Both the position numbers and the translations under genes were made by a program. Below, piece by piece: positions 1 to 6,602 of a DNA stretch of 11,313 nt. The stretch comes from a candidate division FCPU426 bacterium (lineage in GTDB: Bacteria > Oederibacteriota > PGYV01 > Palsa-1178), in the NCBI GenBank assembly GCA_003167475.1, contig PMTB01000130.1, positions 6,154 to 17,466 on the forward strand. The letters are read 5' to 3'. Below the pieces are notes generated by a model, which saw nothing but the letters and a program-made list of their open reading frames with translations, searched no databases and was not told the origin of the DNA. How positions within the stretch are numbered: the first letter of the stretch is position 1; every line of letters begins with the position of its first letter.

Positions 1-102
1 AAAGGGGTATCGCGCAAAGGTCCGGGTCAAAATTTTGTCAGCGCCAGGCACGATAAAAGAATACGTCAAATTAATCCGATTTTTTGGATGGCAACTAAAT
101 GA
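1..102 (+). CDS. Possible 3' end of an unrecognised upstream gene
   Basis: The frame beginning at base 1 is open for 33 codons and stops at a TGA (100-102) that overlaps the ATG of the TadE gene as ATGA. The same kind of junction joins the next two genes, which is the only reason to prefer this frame. The deduced tail ends in ...INPIFWMATK and I do not recognise it. The other two frames are also partly open: one ends at 56, and one runs on to 235 through the TadE gene. The stretch could therefore equally be non-coding. A 10-bp palindrome CAAAATTTTG lies at 28-37. Confidence 0.25.
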   Translation, partial: KGVSRKGPGQNFVSARHDKRIRQINPIFWMATK

Positions 103-605
103 GCGCCATGAAAAGGATAAAGGGCCAGGCAATGACCGAATTTGTAATGGTGCTTCCCGTCTTTATACTCCTGCTTGTCGGTATATGCCAGATGTCAATA
201 TTGATGATAAGGCGCGTAGAACTTGCCATGGTTGAGCGGGAAGCCATGCGTTATCTTACGGCGGACGCCGAGGAAAAGGATAAGGATAAAACGGAGGAAT
301 TTATAATGGAATTCGCAGGCAAGATGGGGCTGGATAAGGACAGGCTGAAATATGAGCCTAAAGGCAGGTTTGTGAATATTGACAAGGGGATGGACAAGAT
401 GGGGCTTCTTCAGAACGTGTCCGGAGTCATGATAAACCTTTCCTACGATGAAAAGCTGATGAAAGTATTCGCGGTTATAATGAACAGGGAAACAATAACG
501 CTGAAAACCACAATGGCCACGGCATCGGGTTCATGCATGAAGTTTAAGATAGGGGAGAAAGCCAAAGAAGTCTGGGACAAAATCAAAAACGGCGGGATTC
601 AATGA
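99..605 (+). CDS. tadE: TadE-like pseudopilin of a Tad/Flp pilus system
   Basis: 168 residues. The N-terminus is a short basic leader followed by G9-QAMTEF and a hydrophobic segment (about 15-36) containing VLPVFILLLVGI. This is the layout of TadE/TadG pseudopilins: the prepilin peptidase cuts after Gly and Glu sits at +5 (E14 here). The rest (about 38-168) is a lysine-rich soluble domain expected on the outer side of the inner membrane. In Tad systems such minor pilins help assemble Flp pili used for surface attachment. The start at 99 is chosen because it overlaps an upstream stop as ATGA and has a weak GGATGG (86-91) ahead; an in-frame ATG at 108 would remove only three residues. The 3' end overlaps the next gene by four bases, so translation is probably coupled. 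Only cpaB and a cpaC scar follow, so most of the Tad locus must lie upstream or elsewhere. Confidence 0.85.
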   Translation: MSAMKRIKGQAMTEFVMVLPVFILLLVGICQMSILMIRRVELAMVEREAMRYLTADAEEKDKDKTEEFIMEFAGKMGLDKDRLKYEPKGRFVNIDKGMDKMGLLQNVSGVMINLSYDEKLMKVFAVIMNRETITLKTTMATASGSCMKFKIGEKAKEVWDKIKNGGIQ

Positions 606-1342
606 AGGCATTAACAGCCGGTATTATATTTGTGTTATTGCCGGCGGTATTGACGTCCGCTGTATTTGACCTCAAAAAATCACCGGCCGTCCTCTTTGCC
701 CCGGATTTTACGGCGGCCAGGCAGGGAACGCTGTCCGCAAGGATAAACGGGGCGCCGGTAAATATAGAGTCATATGAAACAGGCAGAAGCGCCGATGAAA
801 TAATGCAATACTATTCCGGCAATGCCAAAAAGAACGGGTATGCGCTGATAAACGGCCGGCAGATAAAACGGCTCGCGGCATTTCTTATAAATATGGGCAT
901 GGATGACGGTCCTGACAAATGGTATTACCTTTTCTATAAGAAAAATAACGGCGAACTTGATATGGTAACAACCGGTGAGTTTGGCCGTAAGACCAGGATA
1001 GTGACAGCCAGTGTCGGCGCGTTAAACGGGATGGGGAAAGCGCGGGGTTTTGATGACCATATCAGGCAATATCCGGGTTTTGAAAAAGTGCTGGGTATTG
1101 AGATACTCTCGGGAACGGACGTAATCAGCTTCGCAAACTTTTACAGGAGCGAAAACCCGGACAGATATTCGGTAAAATCATATTACGAGGATTACCTGCC
1201 AAAGAACAAGTGGGCGATACAAAGACAATACAAAACAGAGGACACGGACATGTTCCTGTTGGAAAAGAACGGCAAAACGCGCATGCTGGATATATATGAA
1301 ACGGATAATAGTGAAAAGTGGGTAATGGTGATGGGTAAATGA
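602..1342 (+). CDS. Secreted protein of unknown function with an internal duplication, in the Tad locus
   Basis: 246 residues, no family recognised. Residues 1-20 look like a signal peptide (MKALTAGIIF then VLLPAVLTSA), so export is likely. The mature part seems to be two related halves, about 48-137 and 164-246. Both contain a line of the form aromatic-x(8-9)-(I/V)-x-x-YY-x(4-5)-KN-(aromatic): DEIMQYYSGNAKKNGY near 65-80 and YSVKSYYEDYLPKNKW near 189-204. Each is followed by a strand with aromatic and acidic residues (WYYLFYKKNNGELD; MFLLEKNGKTRMLD). The ATG overlaps the tadE stop as ATGA, which fixes the start and implies coupled expression. The position between tadE and cpaB suggests a periplasmic accessory role in pilus assembly, but that is inference from context alone. 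Confidence 0.7.
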   Translation: MKALTAGIIFVLLPAVLTSAVFDLKKSPAVLFAPDFTAARQGTLSARINGAPVNIESYETGRSADEIMQYYSGNAKKNGYALINGRQIKRLAAFLINMGMDDGPDKWYYLFYKKNNGELDMVTTGEFGRKTRIVTASVGALNGMGKARGFDDHIRQYPGFEKVLGIEILSGTDVISFANFYRSENPDRYSVKSYYEDYLPKNKWAIQRQYKTEDTDMFLLEKNGKTRMLDIYETDNSEKWVMVMGK

Positions 1343-1373
1343 AAGGGCGTAACGCTGTATTTTGTATTTGTAG

Positions 1374-1415
1374 GGGTGGACTCACGCTTTGCGTGACTTT
1401 GCCATGTGTCCGCCC
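1374..1415 (+). repeat. GTAGGG-type hairpin repeat
   Basis: Outer arms GGGTGGAC (1374-1381) and GTCCGCCC (1408-1415) pair over 8 bp with one G-T. Inside, TCACGC (1382-1387), loop TTT, GCGTGA (1391-1396) forms a second perfect 6-bp hairpin. A further CCCG/CGGG mini-stem follows (1413-1423). The element starts GTAGGGG at 1370-1376, like the palindromes at 10368 and 11052. It fills most of the 125-bp gap between two Tad-region genes. No T-run follows, so it is a poor terminator; a dispersed palindromic repeat fits better. Confidence 0.6.
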
Positions 1416-1467
1416 GCTGCGGGTCTTTAAAATGAATAATTAAACACCACGTATAAACGGAGGCGTT

Positions 1468-2274
1468 ATGAACAAATTGATTGAAAGATTCAAAACCATG
1501 AAAATGGAAAACAAGCTCCTGATTCTTGCTTTGGTCTGCGGCTTGCTCGCTGCCCTGACTGGCTATGCCTTTATAACCCTAAAAGAGGCCGGTTTAATGA
1601 AATCCATGGAACCTGTCAGGGTACTGGTGGCGGCCAAATACATAAACCCCAAGACTCAAATTAATGAGGACATGGTCAGGGAAGCCGAAATGCCGGCAAA
1701 ATTTGTCACATCAGCGAACGTCAAAGATTATAAAAAACTGAAGGGCCGCATGGCAATGGTCCCCTTCATAGAAGGCGAACCCATACTTTTGAATAAAGTC
1801 AGCGAGAAAGCCGATGAGCTCTCGGCCGCGGTGCCGACGGGACTGCGCGCCATAGCCGTGAGCGTGGATGAGGAATCAAGCGTTGGTTATATGATAAAAC
1901 CCGGCGACAATGTGGACGCCCTCCTGACTTACCAGCAGGGGGAAGGCAGGCAGGTGCATAATGTCACGGCAACAATACTGCAGGCTGCCCAGGTTGTGGC
2001 GGTGGGGACGGAATTTTCCGGCAGTGACACAGGGAAGAAATACAACACCCTGACGCTGGCGGTCACGCCCGAAGAAGCGGAACTGATAATATTCGCCAAT
2101 TCGCACGGCAGGGTATCTTTTGCCTTAAGGCCCGTAGGCGAGACCACGAAAGAGAAAATCAGGGTAATGGCGATTGACGACCTGCTTAAGCAGATAAAGA
2201 CAAATGAAAAAGGTGAAGATGACGCCGCAAAACCGCCAGCGGTGGCGGCGGACGGCATAAGGACCAGGGAGTAA
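1468..2274 (+). CDS. cpaB: Flp pilus assembly protein CpaB/RcpC
   Basis: 268 residues. An N-terminal transmembrane anchor (about 17-37) is followed by a SAF domain (about 49-112, starting VRVLVAAKYINPKTQI) and then the RcpC/CpaB domain (about 118-222). That domain has the usual VPTGLRAIAVSVDEESSVGY...PGDNVD opening and the closing pattern TPEEAELIIFANSHGRVSFALRP. CpaB is a periplasmic Tad component thought to work with the outer-membrane secretin CpaC in letting Flp pili out. The C-terminus (about 240-268) is a low-complexity tail. GGAGG at 1459-1463 sets the start with 4-nt spacing. Tandem stops TAA-TAG close the gene. A secretin gene would be expected next but only a remnant is present. Confidence 0.93.
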   Translation: MNKLIERFKTMKMENKLLILALVCGLLAALTGYAFITLKEAGLMKSMEPVRVLVAAKYINPKTQINEDMVREAEMPAKFVTSANVKDYKKLKGRMAMVPFIEGEPILLNKVSEKADELSAAVPTGLRAIAVSVDEESSVGYMIKPGDNVDALLTYQQGEGRQVHNVTATILQAAQVVAVGTEFSGSDTGKKYNTLTLAVTPEEAELIIFANSHGRVSFALRPVGETTKEKIRVMAIDDLLKQIKTNEKGEDDAAKPPAVAADGIRTRE

Positions 2275-2278
2275 TAGT

Positions 2279-2396
2279 TTAAAAAGAGAGGTTTTTATTG
2301 CTTTAATGTTATTATCAGCCGGCGCTTTGTACGCGGTCACGGCGCGAAGATGGAAAAAACGAAAGACCGGTTAAAAAAGTCGTTGTAAATAAGTAA
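2279..2396 (+). pseudogene. Probable remnant of the secretin gene cpaC (signal peptide plus short frameshifted tail)
   Basis: Frame 2285-2344 reads as a signal peptide: REVFIALMLLSAGALYAVTA, with basic residues just ahead and an AxA-like end. It has no standard start codon except ATG 2306, although GGGAG at 2267-2271 is well spaced for a start near 2279. Past the signal the frame gives only a short basic run and stops at 2372-2374. A one-base shift at about 2345 opens EDGKNERPVKKVVVNK followed by TAA at 2394-2396. CpaC proteins begin with a signal peptide and soon a short strand of the type I-x-V-N-(K/R)-G, so PVKKVVVNK fits, and cpaC normally follows cpaB. The match is short, so the identity is inference from position plus layout. 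Confidence 0.45.
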
Positions 2397-2418
2397 AATG
2401 TTATGTTATTGTTAATAC

Positions 2419-3873
2419 ATGAAAATTCTATCGGCGAAACTGGAATCTATTATGAGCGGGAAAAAAATATATTGGCCCGTTGTATTCATCATTTCTTTGC
2501 AGTTAATCATCATACTAACCCTGACCGGACAGCACAGGTTCCACGGCGATGAGGCCCTATATGCAAGGTGGGCACAGGATATGGCAAAAAGCTCCGGCAT
2601 CTATGTCGATTCCCCGTATCTTTTATACAAGCCGCCCGTATATTTATTTGCCGCGGCTTTAAGTTATGCCATATTTCCGGTAAGAGAAATTTTTGCGGTA
2701 ATACCAAATTGTCTGGCTACGGTATTATCAACTTTGTTGGTATTTATGATCACCTCAAAACTGTATTCTGATAAGATCAAAGGTCTTACCGCGGCCATCC
2801 TGTTCGCGCTGGTCCCATATATTGATCTTTTTGCGCCAACCGCATTCTTGGACCCCCTTATGGTAATGTTCTGTTTGGCGGCTTTTTTGAGCGTGCTTGA
2901 GGGCCGGATGTTGTTGGCGGGTATTGTCTTTGGATTGGCGTTGGGAACAAAACAGTTCGCGGTATTCTATTTGCCGGTTTATCTCTTATTCTATCTGGTT
3001 TCGGGGAATAAAATCAGGTTGAAATCATTCCTTGGGGATTTTCTCCTTTTTTTAAGCGGTTTTACCGCGTCGTTCGGTGTTTCCGTGCTTTGGGGTATTT
3101 TGAACAGCCTCCATCACCACAAACCTTTTTATTTTGCGCTCAACAGTTGGTTCGGCAACCAGGACAGGACGGAAATATATAAATTGTCGTTTAATTCGAT
3201 GTATGGAAGGATGGGGGAATGGCTGGTTTACTACGGCAACATATTTGTAAGGCCATGGATTTCCGTCTTGGTTTTGATGTTTGTCACTGCTTCCCTGGCC
3301 TTAAAAAGGGAGCGTCCGAGCGCCTTATTGGCGGCAAGTTTGCTGTTTTTGTTCCTGTTTACCTCGATTTCGCGTATGCCGATATATGACCGGTACATAC
3401 TTACTTTCCTGCCTTTGGTTTTGATACTCTGCGGGGCATCCATATCAAGTCTTATTAATTTAAAAAACGACAGGATTAAAATGTATGTTATCATGGCCGC
3501 TGTTTTTGTTGTAATGTTTTCCGGTCCCATACATGATATGTATAAATACAGGATTAAAAACCTCCAAAAAGAAAATTTCGGAGCTCAATATTCAAGAAAT
3601 GACGGACTGACACAAATAACAGGGGTGTTATTGCAGGATTACGGAATGCCTGTTTGTGTTGCCGCACATCCGGATTTTTCCTGGGTATTCGATTATTATA
3701 TGTTCGGTTCACCGGAAGGGTACTGCTGGTATAATATTGAAAACCTGATGAAAATGGACGGAGGTATTGCCAAAAATACAGGCAACAGGGTCAACATGAT
3801 GTTGTTTTACTCCGATAACGATAGGATTGACGATTACAGAGGATTGCTGAAAAAGAAGGACTTAAAATTGTGA
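2419..3873 (+). CDS. ArnT/PMT-type membrane glycosyltransferase (PMT_2 family)
   Basis: 484 residues, polytopic. After the first membrane segment (about 18-36) comes HRFHGDEALYARWAQ, with the acidic pair D44-E45 in the first outer loop. YKPPVYLF follows, with K71-P72-P73. Both are hallmarks of GT-C enzymes of the PMT_2/ArnT type, which use a polyprenyl-phosphate sugar donor on the outer face of the inner membrane. The acceptor (lipid A, protein or other glycan) cannot be told. Many further hydrophobic segments run to about residue 375, then a soluble C-terminal domain. No clear ribosome site precedes ATG 2419; ATG 2452 (M12) is an alternative. A weak promoter candidate (TTAAAA 2371-2376, 17 nt, TAAAAT 2394-2399) lies in the cpaC scar. 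The 3' end appears frameshifted: see the entry at 3855. It has no obvious functional link with the pilus or nuo genes beside it. Confidence 0.85.
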   Translation: MKILSAKLESIMSGKKIYWPVVFIISLQLIIILTLTGQHRFHGDEALYARWAQDMAKSSGIYVDSPYLLYKPPVYLFAAALSYAIFPVREIFAVIPNCLATVLSTLLVFMITSKLYSDKIKGLTAAILFALVPYIDLFAPTAFLDPLMVMFCLAAFLSVLEGRMLLAGIVFGLALGTKQFAVFYLPVYLLFYLVSGNKIRLKSFLGDFLLFLSGFTASFGVSVLWGILNSLHHHKPFYFALNSWFGNQDRTEIYKLSFNSMYGRMGEWLVYYGNIFVRPWISVLVLMFVTASLALKRERPSALLAASLLFLFLFTSISRMPIYDRYILTFLPLVLILCGASISSLINLKNDRIKMYVIMAAVFVVMFSGPIHDMYKYRIKNLQKENFGAQYSRNDGLTQITGVLLQDYGMPVCVAAHPDFSWVFDYYMFGSPEGYCWYNIENLMKMDGGIAKNTGNRVNMMLFYSDNDRIDDYRGLLKKKDLKL

Positions 3874-3935
3874 AAATAATGGATGCGTACGACAGGTTCG
3901 GGAAAAAAAATATGGTATTATACAGGTTTTATTAA
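3855..3935 (+). other. Out-of-frame C-terminal continuation of the glycosyltransferase gene
   Basis: The annotated frame ends ...GLLKKKDLKL-stop at 3871-3873. Re-reading one base at the A-rich run 3850-3857 gives ...GLLKK then EGLKIVKIMDAYDRFGKK and NMVLYRFY, ending at TAA 3933-3935. KKEGLKIVKIMDAYDRFGKKN reads like a normal protein end, and LLKKEGLKI is a common helix-to-strand pattern in soluble tails of this kind. The shift needs one extra A in the AAAAA tract, so a one-base deletion (true or sequencing error) in a homopolymer is the simple explanation. The intact protein would be about 505 residues. Confidence 0.5.
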
Positions 3936-4120
3936 AAGCGGCAAAAAACCGACACGGATAAACGCAGGCGAAACCTCTAAAAAAATTATTTTTTAAAAAA
4001 ATCCATTTGGTTATTTTGGTTAAGGCGGGATTGAAAATCGCCTTATTCGATCGGGCGGCATACTGTTGATTAATTTTTTTGGGCATTCCTTTGTCTACAT
4101 TCTTAATACTACGAAAACGC
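3936..4120 (+). other. AT-rich spacer before the polyprenyl synthase promoter
   Basis: The whole gap after the annotated glycosyltransferase stop (3874-4210) is 337 bases. The first 62 are explained by the frameshifted tail and the last part by a promoter and leader. Between them lie an A/T block (3979-4001) and an inverted repeat TAAGGCG (4021-4027) / CGCCTTA (4039-4045) with an 11-nt loop and no T-run directly after it, so at best a weak terminator. TTAATTTTTTT at 4070-4080 is not paired with a clear stem. I see no gene here. Confidence 0.5.
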
Positions 4121-4149
4121 TTGACATTTGATTTTTTTTTGTATAAAAT
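4121..4149 (+). promoter_or_regulatory. Sigma70-type promoter for the polyprenyl synthase gene
   Basis: A perfect TTGACA (4121-4126), a 17-nt spacer rich in T, and TAAAAT (4144-4149, 5 of 6 to consensus). Transcription would start near 4156, leaving a leader of about 55 nt before ATG 4211. TATAAA at 4142-4147 is an alternative -10 with 15-nt spacing. It is the best promoter match I see in the window and may also feed the nuo genes downstream. Confidence 0.7.
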
Positions 4150-4210
4150 CTTAAAGTATTTTGTTATAGTGTATCGTCCGTTAACGCAAATAAAAATTAA
4201 AAGGTAAAAT

Positions 4211-5182
4211 ATGCTGCAGGAAAAGGCGATACAAAGCAGGATAGACGCTATTAATAAAAAGATAGCGCTTATACACGATACGAAGAGTAAAAGCATTCAA
4301 ACGATCTTTAAAAATATAAAACTGTCTTCCGGCAAGCGGCTCCGCGGGCTGCTGGTGGTTTTGACCGCGGAGGCTAACGGGGCTTGTGTGAACGGGGAAC
4401 TTTTGAATATCGCGGCTTCCGTCGAGATACTGCACCACGCGACATTGATCCACGACGACATCGTGGATTCCGCGGAACAGCGGCGCGGTAAGGCTAGCCT
4501 GAACATGCGCATAGGCGAGACACTTTCGGTGCTTACCGGAGATTACCTTCTGTCCGCGGCCATGGACGCCATGTTAAAGAGCAGGGATTTCGAGCTTTTT
4601 AATATTTTCGCGCGGGCGGTAAAAGACGTCTGCGAGGGCGAGATAGAGGAAGTTTACAATAAATTCAACGGTTCTTTGACCTCGCACGAATGCCTGGAGA
4701 TAACGCGTAAAAAAACAGCTTCGCTTATAAAAGGAAGCGTGGAATGCGGCGCCCATGCGGCAAAGTGCCCCGCAGCCGACCTCAAACACCTGAGGATTTA
4801 CGGCGAGTACCTCGGCATGGCTTTCCAGATAAAAGATGATTTGCTTGACATTACTTCGAAAACAAGTAAAATAGGAAAATCCGCTGGCACCGATATCCGC
4901 GAAGGCAAGGCTACACTCCCGCTGATACTTGCCATGAAATGCGCGCCCAGAAACGAAAGTAACCGCGTGAAGAAACTCTTTGAGAAGAACACAGACGGAA
5001 AAAACACGAAAAAGATCATTGATTTTATATTTAAGTACGACGGCACCGAACTCGCGGGCCTTATGGCCCTAAGTTACGCGTCCGACGCGAAAGTGGCCCT
5101 GGAAAAGGCGAAGCTTAAGAACACGGTTGTGAAGGAAGTTTTAAGCGACCTTGCGGATTATGTGATAGAGCGGGAGTTTTAA
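4211..5182 (+). CDS. ispB: Long-chain polyprenyl diphosphate synthase (octaprenyl/heptaprenyl type)
   Basis: 323 residues, the usual length of the family. It condenses isopentenyl diphosphate onto an allylic primer to build the side chain of a quinone. Visible motifs are GKRLR (41-45), the first aspartate-rich motif DDIVD (82-86) followed by RRGK (91-94), GD (110-111), and the second motif KDDLLD (208-213). The fifth and fourth residues before the first motif are A77 and T78. Small residues there are typical of long-chain (C30 and above) enzymes, whereas short-chain farnesyl synthases carry aromatics. Motif 1 has G where most relatives have P after GKR(I/L)R. The ribosome site is weak (AAGG 4201-4204). 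It lies 99 bp before nuoA, which suits a role in making the quinone that complex I reduces. Exact chain length cannot be told, and the symbol is by analogy (hepT would fit equally). Confidence 0.9.
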   Translation: MLQEKAIQSRIDAINKKIALIHDTKSKSIQTIFKNIKLSSGKRLRGLLVVLTAEANGACVNGELLNIAASVEILHHATLIHDDIVDSAEQRRGKASLNMRIGETLSVLTGDYLLSAAMDAMLKSRDFELFNIFARAVKDVCEGEIEEVYNKFNGSLTSHECLEITRKKTASLIKGSVECGAHAAKCPAADLKHLRIYGEYLGMAFQIKDDLLDITSKTSKIGKSAGTDIREGKATLPLILAMKCAPRNESNRVKKLFEKNTDGKNTKKIIDFIFKYDGTELAGLMALSYASDAKVALEKAKLKNTVVKEVLSDLADYVIEREF

Positions 5183-5203
5183 ACGCTGCGTTAATACAAA
5201 GGC

Positions 5204-5242
5204 CGCAACCCTATTGTCCGTAGAATACGGATGAAGGTTGCG
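5204..5242 (+). promoter_or_regulatory. Two-tier hairpin in the leader of nuoA
   Basis: Outer arms CGCAACC (5204-5210) and GGTTGCG (5236-5242) pair over 7 bp. Inside, TCCGTA (5217-5222), loop GAA, TACGGA (5226-5231) pairs over 6 bp. ATATTTGTTTG follows, which is U-rich but broken, so it could be a partial terminator/attenuator after the synthase gene or a leader structure. The nuoA ribosome site lies 30 bases further on and is not sequestered by it. Confidence 0.5.
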
Positions 5243-5281
5243 ATATTTGTTTGAAAAGTAGGAAATTAAAACGGAGGAACC

Positions 5282-5635
5282 ATGGCTTACGGAACGCTTT
5301 TAGTCTTTATAGGATTTGCTGTTGTGTTTGTCGTGGGCGGTGTCGTTGTGAATTACCTGCTTATGCCTTACAAACCCTCAGTAGCCAAGTACACCACTTA
5401 CGAATGCGGCATTGATCCCATCGGTAACGCCCAGATACGCTACTCCATGAGGTTCTATGTATTCGCCCTTATGTATGTGGTGTTCGCGGTTGAGGCCGTG
5501 TTCCTGCTTCCCTGGGCCGTTGTTTACCGCCGGATGACAGGCCTGATGCCCCTTATCGAAGTCCTCATATTCATTTTTATACTTGTCCTCGGGCTTGCCT
5601 TTGCCTGGAAGAAAGGGGAACTCAAATGGGATTAA
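5282..5635 (+). CDS. nuoA: NADH-quinone oxidoreductase subunit A
   Basis: 117 residues, three membrane helices (about 5-27, 58-80, 88-109), the normal size and topology. The conserved loop between helices 1 and 2 is clear: KYTTYECGIDPIGNAQIRYS (37-55), with C42 in the position known to switch between exposed and buried states in complex I. Helix 2 holds FAVEAVFLLPWA with E71. Subunit A sits beside NuoH and the quinone channel. The start is supported by GGAGG at 5273-5277. It is the first gene of the nuo block and overlaps nuoB by 10 bases. Confidence 0.97.
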   Translation: MAYGTLLVFIGFAVVFVVGGVVVNYLLMPYKPSVAKYTTYECGIDPIGNAQIRYSMRFYVFALMYVVFAVEAVFLLPWAVVYRRMTGLMPLIEVLIFIFILVLGLAFAWKKGELKWD

Positions 5636-6147
5636 TGAACGGCGTGGACGAAGAACTGATAAAAAAGATACCCGGGCTTCCCATAGTAATGACCACGGCA
5701 GAGTGGGCCATTAACGCGGGACGCTCCAATTCCATATGGACGCTCACCTTCGGGCTGCGCTGCTGCGCCATGGAAATGATGGCTACCGGCGCGCCAAAGT
5801 ATGACTGGGCGCGTTTCGGGCTCGAAGTCCCGTCCGCGTCTCCGCGCAGGGCCGACATGATGATAGTGGCCGGTACCGTGACTAAGAAAATGGAACCCGT
5901 TATAATACGCCTGTACGAACAGATGGCTGAGCCTAAGTATGTCATAGCCATGGGCGCATGCGCCATTTCCGGCGGACCTTTCATATATGATTCTTACTCC
6001 GTCATCAAAGGCGCGGACAAGATAATACCCGTGGATATCTACATCCCGGGCTGCCCGCCGAGGCCGGAAGCCCTGCTTGACGGCATTATAAAACTCCAGA
6101 AAAAGATAATGAAGCAGAAGTTCCGCACTGTAAAGGAGCACAAATGA
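5626..6147 (+). CDS. nuoB: NADH-quinone oxidoreductase subunit B
   Basis: 173 residues. Carries cluster N2, the last 4Fe-4S centre before quinone, in the Q module on the cytoplasmic side. All four expected ligands are visible: C46 and C47 (GLRCCAMEMM), C112 (GACAISGG) and C143 (YIPGCPPRPEAL). The start at 5626 is favoured by AAGGGG (5613-5618) with 7-nt spacing; the in-frame ATG at 5635 would be too far away. The gene starts inside the end of nuoA and ends in an ATGA overlap with nuoC, so A, B and C form one tightly coupled unit. Confidence 0.98.
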   Translation: MGLMNGVDEELIKKIPGLPIVMTTAEWAINAGRSNSIWTLTFGLRCCAMEMMATGAPKYDWARFGLEVPSASPRRADMMIVAGTVTKKMEPVIIRLYEQMAEPKYVIAMGACAISGGPFIYDSYSVIKGADKIIPVDIYIPGCPPRPEALLDGIIKLQKKIMKQKFRTVKEHK

Positions 6148-6602
6148 TCTTTACCGAGATTCTTGATAAACTCAAAGCCAAACACGAAGTGCTTGAATCA
6201 AAAGAAGACCTGGGCGTACTTAACGCCTGGGTTTCAGCCAAAAAGATAAAGGAAGTCATAGGCTTCCTGAAGAATGATATGCAGTTCGGCCAGCTGAGTT
6301 TTGTGACCGCGGTTGACCTTATGGCCGCGAATAATATAGAGATGGTTTACAGGCTGTTCTCATACGAGACAAAGTCTGACGTTGTTATAAAAGTAAAGCT
6401 AGACAGGGCAAAACCGGAGATCGAGACCATAACAAGCATCTTCAGCACGGCCGACTGGCACGAGAGGGAAACATCGGAAATGTTCGGAGTGAAGTTTTTG
6501 AACCACCCGGACCCCAACAGGCTCCTTTTACCGGACGGTATAGATATGCCGTTGCGCAAAGATTTCAAGTGCGCGGATATGACGCCGCTGCCGAAGGTAT
6601 AA
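6144..6602 (+). CDS. nuoC: NADH-quinone oxidoreductase subunit C (30 kDa subunit)
   Basis: 152 residues, a separate gene and not fused to NuoD as in E. coli. The family signature is present near the C-terminus: ADWHERETSEMFGVKF (about 103-118), then NHPDPNRLLLP and MPLRKDF (135-141). The position after ERE-x that is usually Asp is Ser-Glu here. The protein is shorter than many homologues (commonly about 200), lacking an extended tail. NuoC packs against NuoD in the quinone-reducing arm. The ATG overlaps the nuoB stop by four bases. A 123-base repeat-rich spacer follows, unusual because C and D are normally adjacent or fused. Confidence 0.95.
   Translation: MIFTEILDKLKAKHEVLESKEDLGVLNAWVSAKKIKEVIGFLKNDMQFGQLSFVTAVDLMAANNIEMVYRLFSYETKSDVVIKVKLDRAKPEIETITSIFSTADWHERETSEMFGVKFLNHPDPNRLLLPDGIDMPLRKDFKCADMTPLPKV

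Noticed and set aside
1..60. Start of the window as a RAYT/REP-type repeat (GTCAGCGCCAGGCAC next to a CAAAATTTTG palindrome)
   Set aside because: Vague resemblance only; no second copy in the window and no inverted arms around it.
35..235. Plus-strand open frame overlapping the tadE start
   Set aside because: It overlaps most of the TadE signal/membrane segment in another frame and has no recognisable content; TadE is clearly the real gene.
1125..1385. Minus-strand open frame with a Pro/Cys-rich translation
   Set aside because: Lies opposite the secreted-protein gene and the hairpin repeat; composition is typical of a shadow frame.
3847..3861. Programmed -1 frameshift at the glycosyltransferase end
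   Set aside because: The site is G AAA AAG and not a full A AAA AAG slippery heptamer, and I see no strong stimulatory stem just downstream; a one-base deletion is simpler.
3862..4296. 144-codon minus-strand open frame across the AT-rich spacer
   Set aside because: Composition is that of translated AT-rich spacer (Ile/Phe/Lys/Cys runs), it overlaps the promoter and start of the polyprenyl synthase, and it has no recognisable motif.
5632..6141. 169-codon minus-strand open frame opposite nuoB
   Set aside because: nuoB is certain from its cysteine ligands. The opposite frame is rich in His/Arg/Gly as expected from a shadow and has no ribosome site or family pattern.
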